DNA of 57,372 nucleotides from Oscillatoriales cyanobacterium (GCA_004292955.1 RDXX01000076.1:1-57372), one strand, 5' to 3'; positions 17,074 through 25,816 are shown, counted from the first letter of the stretch. The notes: generated from the letters alone by a model not told the origin. Program-made: numbers and translations.

Positions 17074-17427
17074 TCATAATGGAATAGACATTATCTGATT
17101 GACCCACTCCTCGGCGTTAGAAGCTTCCCAGACTAAGATGAGTGCATCAATAGCCTCGCTAATTGGGAGATTTTGAGAAATAATCAGAACTCCTGAACTG
17201 TTTTGCGACAGTATGAACTCACCAAACTCGATCGGCATAGTCTTGCGATCGTGCGTTACAAGAACTCTGCCATCTCGCGCTGTAATTGCCAAAACTTCCT
17301 CGTCTTTCTTGCCTTCAAATCCTGCTGCGTTGGCTGACTTAAAATCTATATCTGCTTCTCTGCGGATGGTGCCAGCTACAATTGCTTGCTTTAGATCGGC
17401 ATCTGCCTGAAATCGAACTTTCATCAT
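17074..17427 (-). CDS. DUF5615 PIN-like protein (toxin-like)
   Basis: A 117-residue DUF5615 protein of the PIN/Mut7-C-like fold. An early acidic segment (FQADADL) and the conserved LVTHDRKTMP motif supply probable metal-binding acids of an RNase-like active site. The family accompanies DUF433 proteins in putative type II toxin-antitoxin pairs. The start codon overlaps the DUF433 stop by 4 bp. All expected acidic positions appear to be present, in contrast to the truncated copy at 4014-4052. RNase activity is inferred from the fold. Confidence 0.8.
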   Translation of the reverse strand: MMKVRFQADADLKQAIVAGTIRREADIDFKSANAAGFEGKKDEEVLAITARDGRVLVTHDRKTMPIEFGEFILSQNSSGVLIISQNLPISEAIDALILVWEASNAEEWVNQIMSIPL

Positions 17428-17756
17428 AATGCGCCTTTTTTCCGATTTTGAGCAGTTATCAATTGTTGGTACAGAAGTGGACTTTTTTGTCTCAAAGACT
17501 GTTGCAATTCCTTAAATTCTGCTTCACCTTCTTCTAAGTACGCATCAACGATTTCTCGGTTGGCAAGATAAAAGGCGATCGCACCATAAACCTGTTCTAG
17601 CGAAAGAAGTGGAAAATTTTGGGCAATGCTTTCGGGTGCTTCTCCATTCAAGAAGGAATAAACGACTGAATCGAAGGAAATGCGAGTTCCTTGAATCCAA
17701 TACCCTCCGTTGCGTTGTTCGATATACTGCTTTGTTGGACTGATGGCTAGTGTCAT
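17424..17756 (-). CDS. DUF433 protein (antitoxin-like)
   Basis: About 110 residues with the DUF433 core: GYWIQGTRISFDSVVYSFLNGEAPESI and LEQVYGAIAFYLANREIVDAYL. It is the probable antitoxin for the overlapping DUF5615 gene. I placed the start at the ATG (17756) giving MTLAISPTKQYIEQ; an ATG 9 bp upstream is possible. It is only distantly similar to the DUF433 protein at 3724-4011, so the pairs are separate acquisitions or old paralogues. The C terminus is lysine/glutamine-rich. Confidence 0.85.
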   Translation of the reverse strand: MTLAISPTKQYIEQRNGGYWIQGTRISFDSVVYSFLNGEAPESIAQNFPLLSLEQVYGAIAFYLANREIVDAYLEEGEAEFKELQQSLRQKSPLLYQQLITAQNRKKGAL

Positions 17757-17828
17757 AGGGATCATCGCTGCTTTTTATCTAGATTTTAAACGAATTAGAT
17801 GAGATAGTTAGATTGGCGATCGCCTTTC

Positions 17829-18170
17829 TTAAGCGATCGCAAACTCTGTATATTGCCGTAAATGCGGTGGATGAAACGCCAAAACAATCTCTTCCCGCGA
17901 AACCCCAGCCTGCAAAAAATCTGTCACCACCCCATCTTCTGTCCAATCCTCCTCAATCCAAATTTTGCCATCCCGCAATCGCACGTGAATAGTATTGACC
18001 TTAATCCGTTCTTCCCCCTGCCAACCCATTACCATCAATAAATAATTGTCGTGTTCCTCGTCAAAAACCAGCACATTTTCTAGCTTTGAATTGGTCGATT
18101 TTGACCCCAATTCGTAATATTCAGTTAAAATTTTCCGAATCAAATGACGATAATACTCTAATTTATCCAT
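17829..18170 (-). CDS. xisI: XisI-like protein
   Basis: A 113-residue XisI family protein: MDKLEYYRHLIRKILTEYYEL at the start, the GWQGEERIKVNTIHVRLRDGKIWIEEDWTEDG middle and the ending VLAFHPPHLRQYTEFA are characteristic. XisI and XisH were named as factors needed for excision of the fdxN element in heterocyst-forming Anabaena. They are common in cyanobacteria that have no such element, so the excision role is not assumed here. It overlaps xisH by 13 bp, indicating translational coupling. Confidence 0.92.
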   Translation of the reverse strand: MDKLEYYRHLIRKILTEYYELGSKSTNSKLENVLVFDEEHDNYLLMVMGWQGEERIKVNTIHVRLRDGKIWIEEDWTEDGVVTDFLQAGVSREEIVLAFHPPHLRQYTEFAIA

Positions 18171-18574
18171 CGCTCAATTACCTCCTCTTCAGTGTCAAAA
18201 GTTAGCAATTTCACCCGATTAGTTTCAACAATTAATTGGGCGAGTTTCTTTTGAAAACCATCCTTATAAACCCTAGTTGCGACCGCTAAATACAATTCGT
18301 ACTCAGATTTTTGGGCTTGTAAAACATTACGATAAATGATATATTGACCAACTGCATTTTCTAGATCGTTGATGAAAGAGCGGCCTAAAAAACTCTTCAC
18401 CTCAACAATAATTTTTCGTCCTTGCTGTTCTGCTGCTATCGACTTTTCGGCGGCAATATCAGGATAAAGTTTATCACCACCATATTCCAGCATATAGTTT
18501 TCGGCTACAATCAACCAGCCATCTTTAATCAGCGCTTGCTTGACGGCATCATGGTAGATATCTTTAGCTGGCAT
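18158..18574 (-). CDS. xisH: XisH-like protein with nuclease-like fold
   Basis: A 138-residue XisH protein beginning MPAKDIYHDAVKQALIKDGW, with YPDIAAEKSIAAEQQGRKIIVEVKSFLGRSFINDLENAVGQY. The D...E-V-K pattern followed by a helix with conserved Gln resembles the PD-(D/E)XK nuclease active site. An in-frame ATG nine codons upstream is less likely because family members start at MPAKD. Forms a pair with xisI. Whether it acts as a nuclease, an excision factor or part of a defence-like pair is not known from the sequence. Confidence 0.92.
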   Translation of the reverse strand: MPAKDIYHDAVKQALIKDGWLIVAENYMLEYGGDKLYPDIAAEKSIAAEQQGRKIIVEVKSFLGRSFINDLENAVGQYIIYRNVLQAQKSEYELYLAVATRVYKDGFQKKLAQLIVETNRVKLLTFDTEEEVIERWIN

Positions 18575-18784
18575 CGCGAATTCAGTAATTTGATATTTCA
18601 AATCTTAACTCAACCGATCGCACATCCCATCCCCACAGCCCGCCAACATCCAAACCGCTGACAGCAAAATTTACTAACTGGCATCCCCCCAGCAAACCCA
18701 GCAAATGCAATTACTGCCGGATCGGATCTCGAAGTACCCGAGATCGACTACAGTAAACACAAAATATTATTGGCGGTGATTTGA

Positions 18785-19972
18785 GTGATTGAGACTTTAG
18801 CAACAGGAATCGCAGCAGCCGGTTCGCTGCTGGCATTGGGCGGATTGGGCCTAGAGTTGAACTATCGCCGGACTGGGAGTGCAAATAAACTAGAACTTAC
18901 AGCCGGAGAATGGCACTTAGCCATAAACGAACCCAACCGCTATCTTTTGGTTGGCGAAATGGAATTCCGCAATCTGACACAGCGGTTCGAGATTATGTTG
19001 CCAGATGTGCGGGCACAGGTGAAACTGCTGTCAGACGGAAGTTTAGACGGCGTGACTTCCCAGACAAAAGTCATTCCTGGTCACGAAGACGCAGAAGCAA
19101 GAGCAGACGATTACTGGTTCGGCTATATTGTTAAAGCCCAAAAAAACACGAAAATTAAAGTTTCCGTAGACATTCAAGGGCAAGATTTAAACAAATTGCA
19201 GTCAGCTTGGGTGCAAATACATTTCATCACCTACGGCCCAAGCGGGCGCATCCCCAGAGTCCGCAACGTAGTAGTCCCGCTGCAATTTCCCAACTCGGAC
19301 ACCGTACCCACAGCCCGCAATGTCGGCGTTGCAGAAGTCTTCCCAATTCGCACCCACATCCTCGCCGAACTCGACAATCCCGTGGAAATTGTCAAGCGTT
19401 ACGTGTTACCGCGCGCCAAAGGCGGCGATATTGTCGCCCTCGCAGAAACTCCCCTAGCCTTGATGCAGGGACGCTACCGCCATCCCAGTGAAGTCAAACC
19501 CGGATGGGTAGCTAAGCGAGTCTGCTTGTTTTTCTTGCCGATGTCGAGTTTGGCCACGGCTTGCGGAATGCAGACATTGGTCGATGTAGTTGGGCCTTGG
19601 CGTGTAGTGGCCGCATTTGCGATCGGCTCTATAGCTAAAATATTCGGTAAACCGGGAGTCTTTTACCAACTTGCAGGGGAACAAGCCAGGCTAATCGACG
19701 ATGTTACGGGAACTTTGCCTCCCTTCGACCAATTTATCGTGCTTGGCCCGGACAATCCCCAGCAAGTTGTAGAGGAAATTCAACGAGAAACTGGACTTGC
19801 GGCGGCGATCGTAGACGCTAATGACTTAAAAGCAGTTAAGATATTAGCAGCGACCTCCGATTTATCGGTAACATTTTTAGAGCAAGCGTTACGCAGCAAC
19901 CCCGCCGGGAATGCTGACGAGCGAACACCAGTCGTTTTAATTCGACCTCTGCCGAGCAAAATCTTGAGTTGA
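18785..19972 (+). CDS. CofE-like (F420-0:gamma-glutamyl ligase family) protein
   Basis: 395 residues with a GTG start. The N terminus has a short hydrophobic helix (IAAAGSLLALGGLGLEL) and a beta-rich domain of about 150 residues. The C-terminal half contains FPIRTHIL, GDIVALAETPLALMQGRY and DANDLKAVKILAATSDL, a pattern like the CofE fold that adds glutamate to coenzyme F420. Cyanobacterial members are annotated by similarity only. Most cyanobacteria are not known to make F420, so the substrate is open. No other F420 gene is in the window. Monocistronic, upstream of a palindromic element. Confidence 0.6.
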   Translation: MIETLATGIAAAGSLLALGGLGLELNYRRTGSANKLELTAGEWHLAINEPNRYLLVGEMEFRNLTQRFEIMLPDVRAQVKLLSDGSLDGVTSQTKVIPGHEDAEARADDYWFGYIVKAQKNTKIKVSVDIQGQDLNKLQSAWVQIHFITYGPSGRIPRVRNVVVPLQFPNSDTVPTARNVGVAEVFPIRTHILAELDNPVEIVKRYVLPRAKGGDIVALAETPLALMQGRYRHPSEVKPGWVAKRVCLFFLPMSSLATACGMQTLVDVVGPWRVVAAFAIGSIAKIFGKPGVFYQLAGEQARLIDDVTGTLPPFDQFIVLGPDNPQQVVEEIQRETGLAAAIVDANDLKAVKILAATSDLSVTFLEQALRSNPAGNADERTPVVLIRPLPSKILS

Positions 19973-20182
19973 AGACTGAAAATTAAAAAGTCAAACAAAT
20001 GATTTGAAATTTTTAATTTTAGATCGACCAAGAAAGGGTGAAGAATTAAAAAATCTAAGTTAAGAACTCAAAACTTCCCTAACTCTTCCCCTTTCTTAAA
20101 GATATTTGATTTTTTAATTTTCTTGTCCAGTTTCGTGCTATTAGGGTTCTCAACTTTCGTGAGTGACTCGCCAACCAAAGCC

Positions 20183-20366
20183 TGTCAAGTTAAAGCTAAA
20201 AGCCTTTGTATATGTTGTTTACCGCTGAGGCCAGATCCCCCTAAATCCCCCTTAAGAAGGGGGACTTTGAGAATGCTCCTGTCCCCCCCTTCTTAAGGGG
20301 GGCTAGGGGGGATCTGGCCTCAGCGGTAAACAGAAGACCAGCAGTACGTTTGACATTAAGTTGACA
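20183..20366. repeat. Palindromic element, about 190 bp, copy 2 of 2
   Basis: Outer ends GTCAAGTTAA / TTAAGTTGAC, inner arms GAGGCCAGATCCCCC / GGGGGATCTGGCCTC with CCCTTAAGAAGGGGG. Inverted relative to the copy at 2387-2583. It lies between the CofE-like gene and the heptamer array that precedes the GNAT gene. Confidence 0.8.
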
Positions 20367-20370
20367 TCAA

Positions 20371-20450
20371 TAACCAATAACCAATAACCAATAACCAATA
20401 ACCAATAACAAATAACAAATAACAAATAACAAATAACCACTAACCACTTG
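20371..20450. repeat. CCAATAA/CAAATAA heptamer array
   Basis: About eleven heptamer units that drift from CCAATAA to CAAATAA. The array ends about 12-16 bp before the GNAT start at 20462. Confidence 0.95.
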
Positions 20451-20461
20451 AGAATTTCTAT

Positions 20462-21781
20462 ATGACTTCATTTCCCTCCCAAAACCAAAACCAGGTTGTG
20501 ATTCGCCCGTTTCAGTACCGCGACATCGAGGCGATGGAACAATTGTGCGTGGAAACAGCCGAACAACCAGAAAAACGCAAGGGCGCAAGCTGCGACTTGG
20601 TACTAGGTAAAAAGTTTCAGCAGATTCGTCGCTGGTACGGGCTGCTAAAGCTGTTTAGCTTGTTTCCCAACCCTGGTCAGTCGCTGTTTCGAGCCCATGT
20701 TGCCGAAGAAGAGGGGACAGTTAAGGGCATAATTCAGATTTCTCCTTTCAACCGCACCCGCAGCACTTGGCGGATCGATCGCGTCGGGGTAGACCCAGAA
20801 GCCCGCAGCAAAGGCATTGGTTCTATGCTGATGCGGTACTGCTTCGAGGCAGTCTGGGAGGCGCGGACGTGGCTGCTGGAGGTGAATGTTGGCGATAAAA
20901 GTTCCCTGGCTTTGTACCGCCAGAACGGATTTCAGCCGTTGGCCCAGATGACTTATTGGTCGATCGCCCCGGAACGCCTCCAAGAAATGGCCTCCGCGAC
21001 GCCAGATTTGCCCAACCTGCTGCCCGTAAGCAACGCCGACGCTCAATTCCTATATCAACTTGATACCGCGTCTATGCCGCCGTTAGTACGTCAAGTATTC
21101 GATCGGCACATTCAAGACTTCAAAACCAGTTTCTTCGGCGCCTTATTTGAAGGTGTCAAACAGTGGCTGAGCAAAACAGAGGTAGTCAGCGCCTACGTAT
21201 TTGAACCGCAGCGCAAAGCTGCGATCGGCTATTTTCAGATACAGCTATCCCGCAACGGCCAACAGCCGCACGTCGCCCAACTGACAGTGCACCCGGCCTA
21301 CACTTGGTTGTACCCCGAACTGCTATCCCAAATGGCGCGCCTCGTTCAAGATTTCCCAGTCCAAAGCCTGCAACTGGCTTCCGCCGACTATCAGCCGGAA
21401 CGGGAAGCTTATTTAGAGCAATTTGGAGCCGTGCGTTTGGAACACAGCTTGCTGATGTCGCGATCGGTGTGGCACAAATTGCGCGAGTCCAAGTTAGTCT
21501 CCCTCGAAGGACTCCAGCTATCAGAAATGCTGCAAAGCTTCCAGCCAACTCGCAAACCCGTACCGGGTAGGATGTCCTGGCTCGGCCCGATGGCTGGAGA
21601 AGCCACAACAGGGCCCGCGTCGTCTGAGATTAAGCCCTTTTTGTTGGACTCCGGAAAAAATCAAGCTAATCAAGTTAACCCTTTGAACAGCCAAAATCCT
21701 GAATCTGGAGCAACAGATGCTAGCAGCATTTTGCCTCTGAATTTGCCGGAATTGCCGATCGACGGCGACGCCCCAGAGTAG
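20462..21781 (+). CDS. GNAT-family N-acetyltransferase
   Basis: 439 residues. The N-terminal half is a GNAT domain: VIRPFQYRDIEAMEQLC, then the acetyl-CoA binding strand and loop VGVDPEARSKGIGSMLM, and the later VNVGDKSSLALYRQNGF helix. The second half is a divergent domain that could be a second, degenerate GNAT fold (IGYFQIQLSRNGQQ, AQLTVHPAY). The last 70 residues are Pro/Ser/Asn-rich and probably disordered. The substrate is unknown. The upstream region has no Shine-Dalgarno motif, only the heptamer array. Confidence 0.8.
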   Translation: MTSFPSQNQNQVVIRPFQYRDIEAMEQLCVETAEQPEKRKGASCDLVLGKKFQQIRRWYGLLKLFSLFPNPGQSLFRAHVAEEEGTVKGIIQISPFNRTRSTWRIDRVGVDPEARSKGIGSMLMRYCFEAVWEARTWLLEVNVGDKSSLALYRQNGFQPLAQMTYWSIAPERLQEMASATPDLPNLLPVSNADAQFLYQLDTASMPPLVRQVFDRHIQDFKTSFFGALFEGVKQWLSKTEVVSAYVFEPQRKAAIGYFQIQLSRNGQQPHVAQLTVHPAYTWLYPELLSQMARLVQDFPVQSLQLASADYQPEREAYLEQFGAVRLEHSLLMSRSVWHKLRESKLVSLEGLQLSEMLQSFQPTRKPVPGRMSWLGPMAGEATTGPASSEIKPFLLDSGKNQANQVNPLNSQNPESGATDASSILPLNLPELPIDGDAPE

Positions 21782-21816
21782 AACTTAATTTCTGATATAA
21801 TGTCGGCTAAATTAAG

Positions 21817-21876
21817 GGTTTGTAGTGAGGACTTTAGTCCTCTTATTTATGCGGACTAAAGTCCTCACTACAAACC
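21817..21876. repeat. GTGAGGACTTTAGTCC palindrome, copy 1
   Basis: GGTTTGTAGTGAGGACTTTA and its inverse are separated by a short loop. Further copies are at 36484-36546 and 37528-37629. Confidence 0.9.
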
Positions 21877-21963
21877 GAAAAAACCCAACTTCTTCCCTTC
21901 TTCCTTCGCGTTATTCGCGTCTTCGCGGTTCGTAAAAAAATATCCGGCTCAGAAACAAATAAA

Positions 21964-21991
21964 TCTAAAATCTAAAATCTAAAATCTAAAA
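21964..21991. repeat. TCTAAAA heptamer array next to ruvX start
   Basis: Four perfect TCTAAAA units end 7 bp before the ruvX ATG. The same unit, also four copies, precedes the yqeG start at 25203. Confidence 0.95.
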
Positions 21992-21998
21992 TTGATTG

Positions 21999-22460
21999 AT
22001 GTTCAACGAAAAATTATGGATTTCAGCCCTCGGATTAGATATCGGCAGCAAACGAGTCGGCATCGCCGGATGTGACGGCACTGGTTTAATCGCTACGGGG
22101 ATTACTACTCTGGTACGATCGTCCTTCGATCGAGATGTAGCTTGTCTCAGAGAACTCGTGGAAGAGCGAAGAGTGCAAATTTTGGTGGCTGGCCTGCCCT
22201 ACTCCCTCAACGGAGAAGTGGGCACTCAAGCCCGAAAAGTCCAGAAATACGCCACTCGCATCGCCACCGCCTTAGAACTCCCCCTAGAATACGCCGACGA
22301 GCGCCTGACTTCTGTGGGCGCCGAGGAACTGATCCAAGCCCAAGGGATGTCCCCGTCGCGCCATAAGGGTTTGATCGATCGCAAAGCAGCGGCCTTGATT
22401 TTGCAGCAGTGGCTAGACGAGCGCAGACAAAAGCAAGAGCGCCATTCCCAATCCTCATAG
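21999..22460 (+). CDS. ruvX: Holliday junction resolvase-like / pre-16S rRNA nuclease RuvX (YqgF)
   Basis: A 153-residue RNase H-fold nuclease of the YqgF family, which trims the 5' end of 16S rRNA and can cut branched DNA. Seen: LGLDIGSKRVGIAGCD with the first catalytic Asp, LVAGLPYSLNGEVG, YADERLTSVGAEE with the second acidic pair, and DRKAAALILQQWLD with the last Asp. The complete length fits the family. First gene of a run (ruvX, DUF3727, mltG, yqeG, proB) in the same direction, each separated by over 200 bp apart from the repeats, so they need not be one operon. Confidence 0.93.
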   Translation: MFNEKLWISALGLDIGSKRVGIAGCDGTGLIATGITTLVRSSFDRDVACLRELVEERRVQILVAGLPYSLNGEVGTQARKVQKYATRIATALELPLEYADERLTSVGAEELIQAQGMSPSRHKGLIDRKAAALILQQWLDERRQKQERHSQSS

Positions 22461-22768
22461 GTAGTAACAGAGGCGTGATATCCTAGTTGTGCAAGTTTGC
22501 TACGCACACCTGTAAGCGTTGACACATGGGAGAAAAATCCCCAGAACCTCGGTACTGAAGCAGCACATAACTGTGATTTGTCCTCAGTGTCGCTCTGGAC
22601 TCGGCTGAGATTTAAACGCTGCACTCCTCGCCTGTGGAAAATGCCGCGAGTCTCGCGGTTTAAGTTTGTGGACTGGCGATCGCCCGAAGAGGCCCAATAT
22701 CGCCACGAAAATCCCCAATTGTCAAGCAAAGATTACTGAATTATTGACGGAAAATTAAGATACACGCG
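22461..22768. other. Intergenic region ruvX-DUF3727
   Basis: 308 bp. One 80-codon frame exists (22497-22739), but it has no family signature or ribosome binding site and I do not call it a gene. Confidence 0.5.
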
Positions 22769-23344
22769 ATGTCCTCATCCCCATACCGCAAAGAGAATGG
22801 TAATTCCCACGAAACGTCCGTCACCCTGACGGATGAATTTGGGCGATCGCTAACTTGCAACATAGAATATTCGATGAACCTAGAAGGTCAAGAATACGCC
22901 TTGCTGTTGCCGATCGACTCTCCTGTAGAAATTTTTACTTGGCACGGAGACGATACCGACGAAGCAGCAATTCCTGTAGAAGACGAGACCGAAATAGACA
23001 CAATTTTTGATACTGCTAAAGTTGTCCTGCAAGAGCAGAACTTGACACTCCGGCGCACGGCGGTGACACTGACTGTAGTTGGTGAATTGCCGGAATTTCC
23101 TGACGAGGATTTGGAGCCTAATGCCGATCCCGATGAGGAGTCAGAGTTCGAGGAACTAATGTGGTTGACCAGCTTCTATCACGAAGAGCAGGAATATGCC
23201 ATTTATACACCTCTCGACCCGTTTTTTATCTTGGCTCGAATGAATGATGACGGCAAGCCTGAATTGCTCTCGGAAGAAGAGTTCCAAAGGCTGGAACCGA
23301 TGTTGCCGATGCTAGAAGATCAGTTCTTTGATGAGCTTGATTAG
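22769..23344 (+). CDS. DUF3727 protein
   Basis: A 191-residue, very acidic protein of the cyanobacterial/plastid DUF3727 family, with an N-terminal DUF1292-like beta domain (VTLTDEFGRSLTCNIEY, EGQEYALLLPIDSPVEIF) and a second half WLTSFYHEEQEYAIYTPLDPFFILARM that repeats the same motif. Function unknown. In many cyanobacteria it precedes mltG, as it does here, but no link between them is established. Cytoplasmic, no signal peptide. Confidence 0.88.
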   Translation: MSSSPYRKENGNSHETSVTLTDEFGRSLTCNIEYSMNLEGQEYALLLPIDSPVEIFTWHGDDTDEAAIPVEDETEIDTIFDTAKVVLQEQNLTLRRTAVTLTVVGELPEFPDEDLEPNADPDEESEFEELMWLTSFYHEEQEYAIYTPLDPFFILARMNDDGKPELLSEEEFQRLEPMLPMLEDQFFDELD

Positions 23345-23702
23345 ATATTGAGTTCAGTTTTGCTGGGCTTGTGAAGTGCAAAGAAACTGGTTTAGAGTAG
23401 GGGCGGTGTCAAGAGTGGCCGCCCGCTTCGGGTTGATGATGTATACTCGATCGACCTGCAATCTCTAATTGCAGAAGGCATGAGGGCAAAAAGCAGAATA
23501 TTTGACTATTTTAGACAAAAGTCAACTGCTAGGTCGATCGAACTTTTTCCCTGATTCCGCCTTCCTGTCAGCTCGGGCTATAGAATTGGGCAGCGTGAAG
23601 GGCATATTTTCAAGGGCTGGTATCCGTAACTTTTCGGTCATCAATCGCAGGTCATCACTCATTAGTCGCTACTTAATCGCCGCTTATCGAGGACAACGGA
23701 TT
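23345..23702. other. Intergenic region before mltG
   Basis: 358 bp. The mltG frame stays open upstream to a TTG at 23502, but that extension has no MltG character. It contains a short GGGGCGG...CCGCCC repeat near 23400. Confidence 0.5.
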
Positions 23703-24827
23703 ATGAGTAAAGAACAACTGACCAAAGGCAGCGCGCGCGAGGGCCAAAAAAAATCCCCGAAAGTCTCTAAATGGTTGTTTTATCTGGCGTTGCTGCCTGC
23801 AATTTGGGGAGTTGGCGCTTGGCAGGGCTGGGCTTGGTGGAGCTGGGCTTCTGCCCCTCCTAAAACAGCCGCCGAGTCAACTCCCCCGTCCAAGGATGCT
23901 GCTGTTTCGATTCAAATCCCCCCCGGTACTTCCAGTCAAAAAATCGGGCAGGATTTGGAAGCGGCGGGCTTAATTCGATCGGCAGGAGCATGGAATATGT
24001 GGGCCCGCTGGCTGACTATGCAAAACCGCGACGGAGGTTTTAAAGCCGGAACTTACCAACTCTCACCGACTCAGCCTCTGAGTGCGGTTGCTGAAAAAAT
24101 TTGGAAAGGTGAAGTCGTACAGCAGAGTTTCACGATTCCCGAAGGGTGGTCATTGCAACAAATGAGCACTTATTTTGAAGCCCAAGGTTTTTTTCCGGCT
24201 AAGGATTTTATGGCGGCGGCGAGTCAAGTTCCCTACGCTGATTACCCTTGGCTACCCAGTGGCTTGCCTCATTTGGAAGGGTTTTTGTACCCGGATACCT
24301 ATCAGTTAGACGGCGATGCAGTCAGCCCGGAAGCTGTGATCAAACAAATGCTCGGCCGTTTCGAGCGGATAGCTTTACCGGTCTTTCAAAAAAATCAGAA
24401 CAATACTAAGCTTTCTTTGAAAGAATGGGTGACGCTGGCGAGTATTGTAGAAAAAGAAGCTGTGGTTGCTTCCGAACGCCATCGCATTTCTGGGGTATTT
24501 ACCAGTCGCTTGAATAAGGGCATGAAATTGGGTTCCGATCCGACGGTGGAATACGCCCTCGGCATCAGACAAACCAAGGAGAAACCTCTGACTTTTAAGC
24601 AGGTGGAAACGCCTTCTCCCTACAATACCTATATGAATGTAGGGCTGCCGCCAACTCCTATCGCAGCTCCGGGAATCGCAAGTCTGGAAGCGACTCTGGC
24701 TCCTGAAAATACAGAATACCTGTATTTTATGGCTCGATACGACGGCACTCACATTTTCAGCCGCACTCAGGCGGAACACGATGCTGCTGTGGCTCAAGTT
24801 GACCAGAAAGTGCGATCGGGTCAATAG
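23703..24827 (+). CDS. mltG: Endolytic murein transglycosylase MltG
   Basis: A 374-residue inner-membrane lytic transglycosylase that cuts nascent glycan strands and is thought to set their length. A single N-terminal membrane helix (WLFYLALLPAIWGVGAWQGW) precedes a LysM-like segment (IPPGTSSQKIGQDLEAAGLI) and the YceG domain, with PEGWSLQQMSTYF, LEGFLYPDTYQ, the catalytic Glu in LASIVEKEA, and the SDPTVEYALG and SPYNTYMNVGLPPTPIAAPG motifs. I chose the ATG at 23703, just before the membrane helix. Confidence 0.93.
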   Translation: MSKEQLTKGSAREGQKKSPKVSKWLFYLALLPAIWGVGAWQGWAWWSWASAPPKTAAESTPPSKDAAVSIQIPPGTSSQKIGQDLEAAGLIRSAGAWNMWARWLTMQNRDGGFKAGTYQLSPTQPLSAVAEKIWKGEVVQQSFTIPEGWSLQQMSTYFEAQGFFPAKDFMAAASQVPYADYPWLPSGLPHLEGFLYPDTYQLDGDAVSPEAVIKQMLGRFERIALPVFQKNQNNTKLSLKEWVTLASIVEKEAVVASERHRISGVFTSRLNKGMKLGSDPTVEYALGIRQTKEKPLTFKQVETPSPYNTYMNVGLPPTPIAAPGIASLEATLAPENTEYLYFMARYDGTHIFSRTQAEHDAAVAQVDQKVRSGQ

Positions 24828-24848
24828 ATGGCCAAGGACTAATACATA

Positions 24849-24959
24849 TAGCCTTTCGAGCTTTCATATGAGGTACTCATGGGCATAGGGCATAGGGCAT
24901 AGGGCATAGGGCATAGGGCAGCCTCCGTGGGCATACCTCACCACGCTTGAGAACCGCTA
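24849..24959. repeat. TAGCCTTTC...GGGCATA composite palindrome, copy 1
   Basis: Arms TAGCCTTTCGAG and TTGAGAACCGCTA with an inner pair TGAGGTACTCATGGGCATA / GGGCATACCTCA surround five or more GGGCATA heptamers. A second copy is at 45094-45200. Confidence 0.8.
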
Positions 24960-25169
24960 AAAGTAAAAAGTCAAAAGTTATATTGGATTCGGCTACATCG
25001 GAATTATACCGAGCGTTTGAGGCTTCTCATGAGCAAGCGGGACAGCACTACACTCCGAAAATGCTGATTCGGATGCAAACGAAAACGATATTACAAAGCA
25101 AAAGCCATAATTATTGACTTTTTACTTTTGACTTTTTGAATGTTTAACTTCCCGCTTCTTATTTCTCAA

Positions 25170-25197
25170 TCTAAAATCTAAAATCTAAAATCTAAAA
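25170..25197. repeat. TCTAAAA heptamer array next to yqeG start
   Basis: Four TCTAAAA units end 5 bp before the ATG at 25203, matching the array before ruvX. Confidence 0.95.
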
Positions 25198-25202
25198 TCA
25201 TT

Positions 25203-25724
25203 ATGACTTGGGGAAAACTACTACAGCCAGACTTAGTTCTAGGCAATTCGGTCGTAAATTTAACGGCTGATATTCTTGAGAAATATCATATTAAAGGATT
25301 AGTGTTGGATGTGGATGAAACTCTCGTTCCCATTACAGCAATGAATGCTTCTGAGGAACTCAGCCTGTGGGTGGCAGAAATTAAACCTATAGTATCGCTG
25401 TGGTTGGCGAGCAATAATTTAAGTCAGACTCGGATCGGTCGAATTGCTGAGTCTTTGAATCTACCTTACATCACTGGTGCGGCTAAGCCGTCGCGGCGCA
25501 AGTTGCGAAAAGCGGTGACGGCGATGAATTTGCCGGTGGAACAGGTGGCGATGGTGGGCGATCGACTTTTTACTGATGTTTTGGCCGGCAATCGTTTGGG
25601 TATGTTTACTATTTTAGTTGAGCCAATGGTTGATGCTGGGTATGCGCTTCGCAAGTATCCGGTGCGTTCTTTTGAAGTTTGGGTGTCTCAAGCTTTGGGT
25701 GCTTCTCTTGATAGCAGAAAGTAG
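25203..25724 (+). CDS. YqeG-family HAD phosphatase
   Basis: A 173-residue HAD superfamily IIIA phosphatase of the YqeG type. The catalytic loop is LVLDVDETLVP (DxDxT), with a Ser/Asn motif (LWLASNN), a Lys in AKPSRRKLRKAV and the acidic motif MVGDRLFTDVLAGN. Related proteins in cyanobacteria and plastids include phosphatidylglycerophosphate phosphatases, so a lipid role is plausible but not shown. An array of TTGACAG heptamers begins 2 bp after the stop. Confidence 0.88.
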   Translation: MTWGKLLQPDLVLGNSVVNLTADILEKYHIKGLVLDVDETLVPITAMNASEELSLWVAEIKPIVSLWLASNNLSQTRIGRIAESLNLPYITGAAKPSRRKLRKAVTAMNLPVEQVAMVGDRLFTDVLAGNRLGMFTILVEPMVDAGYALRKYPVRSFEVWVSQALGASLDSRK

Positions 25725-25725
25725 T

Positions 25726-25816
25726 CAGTTGACAGTTGACAGTTGACAGTTGACAGTTGACAGTTGACAGTTGGCAGTTGGCAATTGGCAGTTGGCAGTT
25801 GGCAGTTGACAGTTGG
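25726..25816. repeat. CAGTTGA/CAGTTGG heptamer array
   Basis: About 13 units, mostly CAGTTGA followed by CAGTTGG variants, begin 2 bp after the yqeG stop codon. Confidence 0.95.

Noticed and set aside
22497..22739. An 80-codon frame between ruvX and the DUF3727 gene
   Set aside because: Composition is Arg/Trp-rich and it has no recognisable pattern or ribosome binding site.
23502..23702. A longer N terminus for MltG
   Set aside because: The extra 67 residues precede the membrane helix with no MltG character; the ATG at 23703 gives a normal protein.
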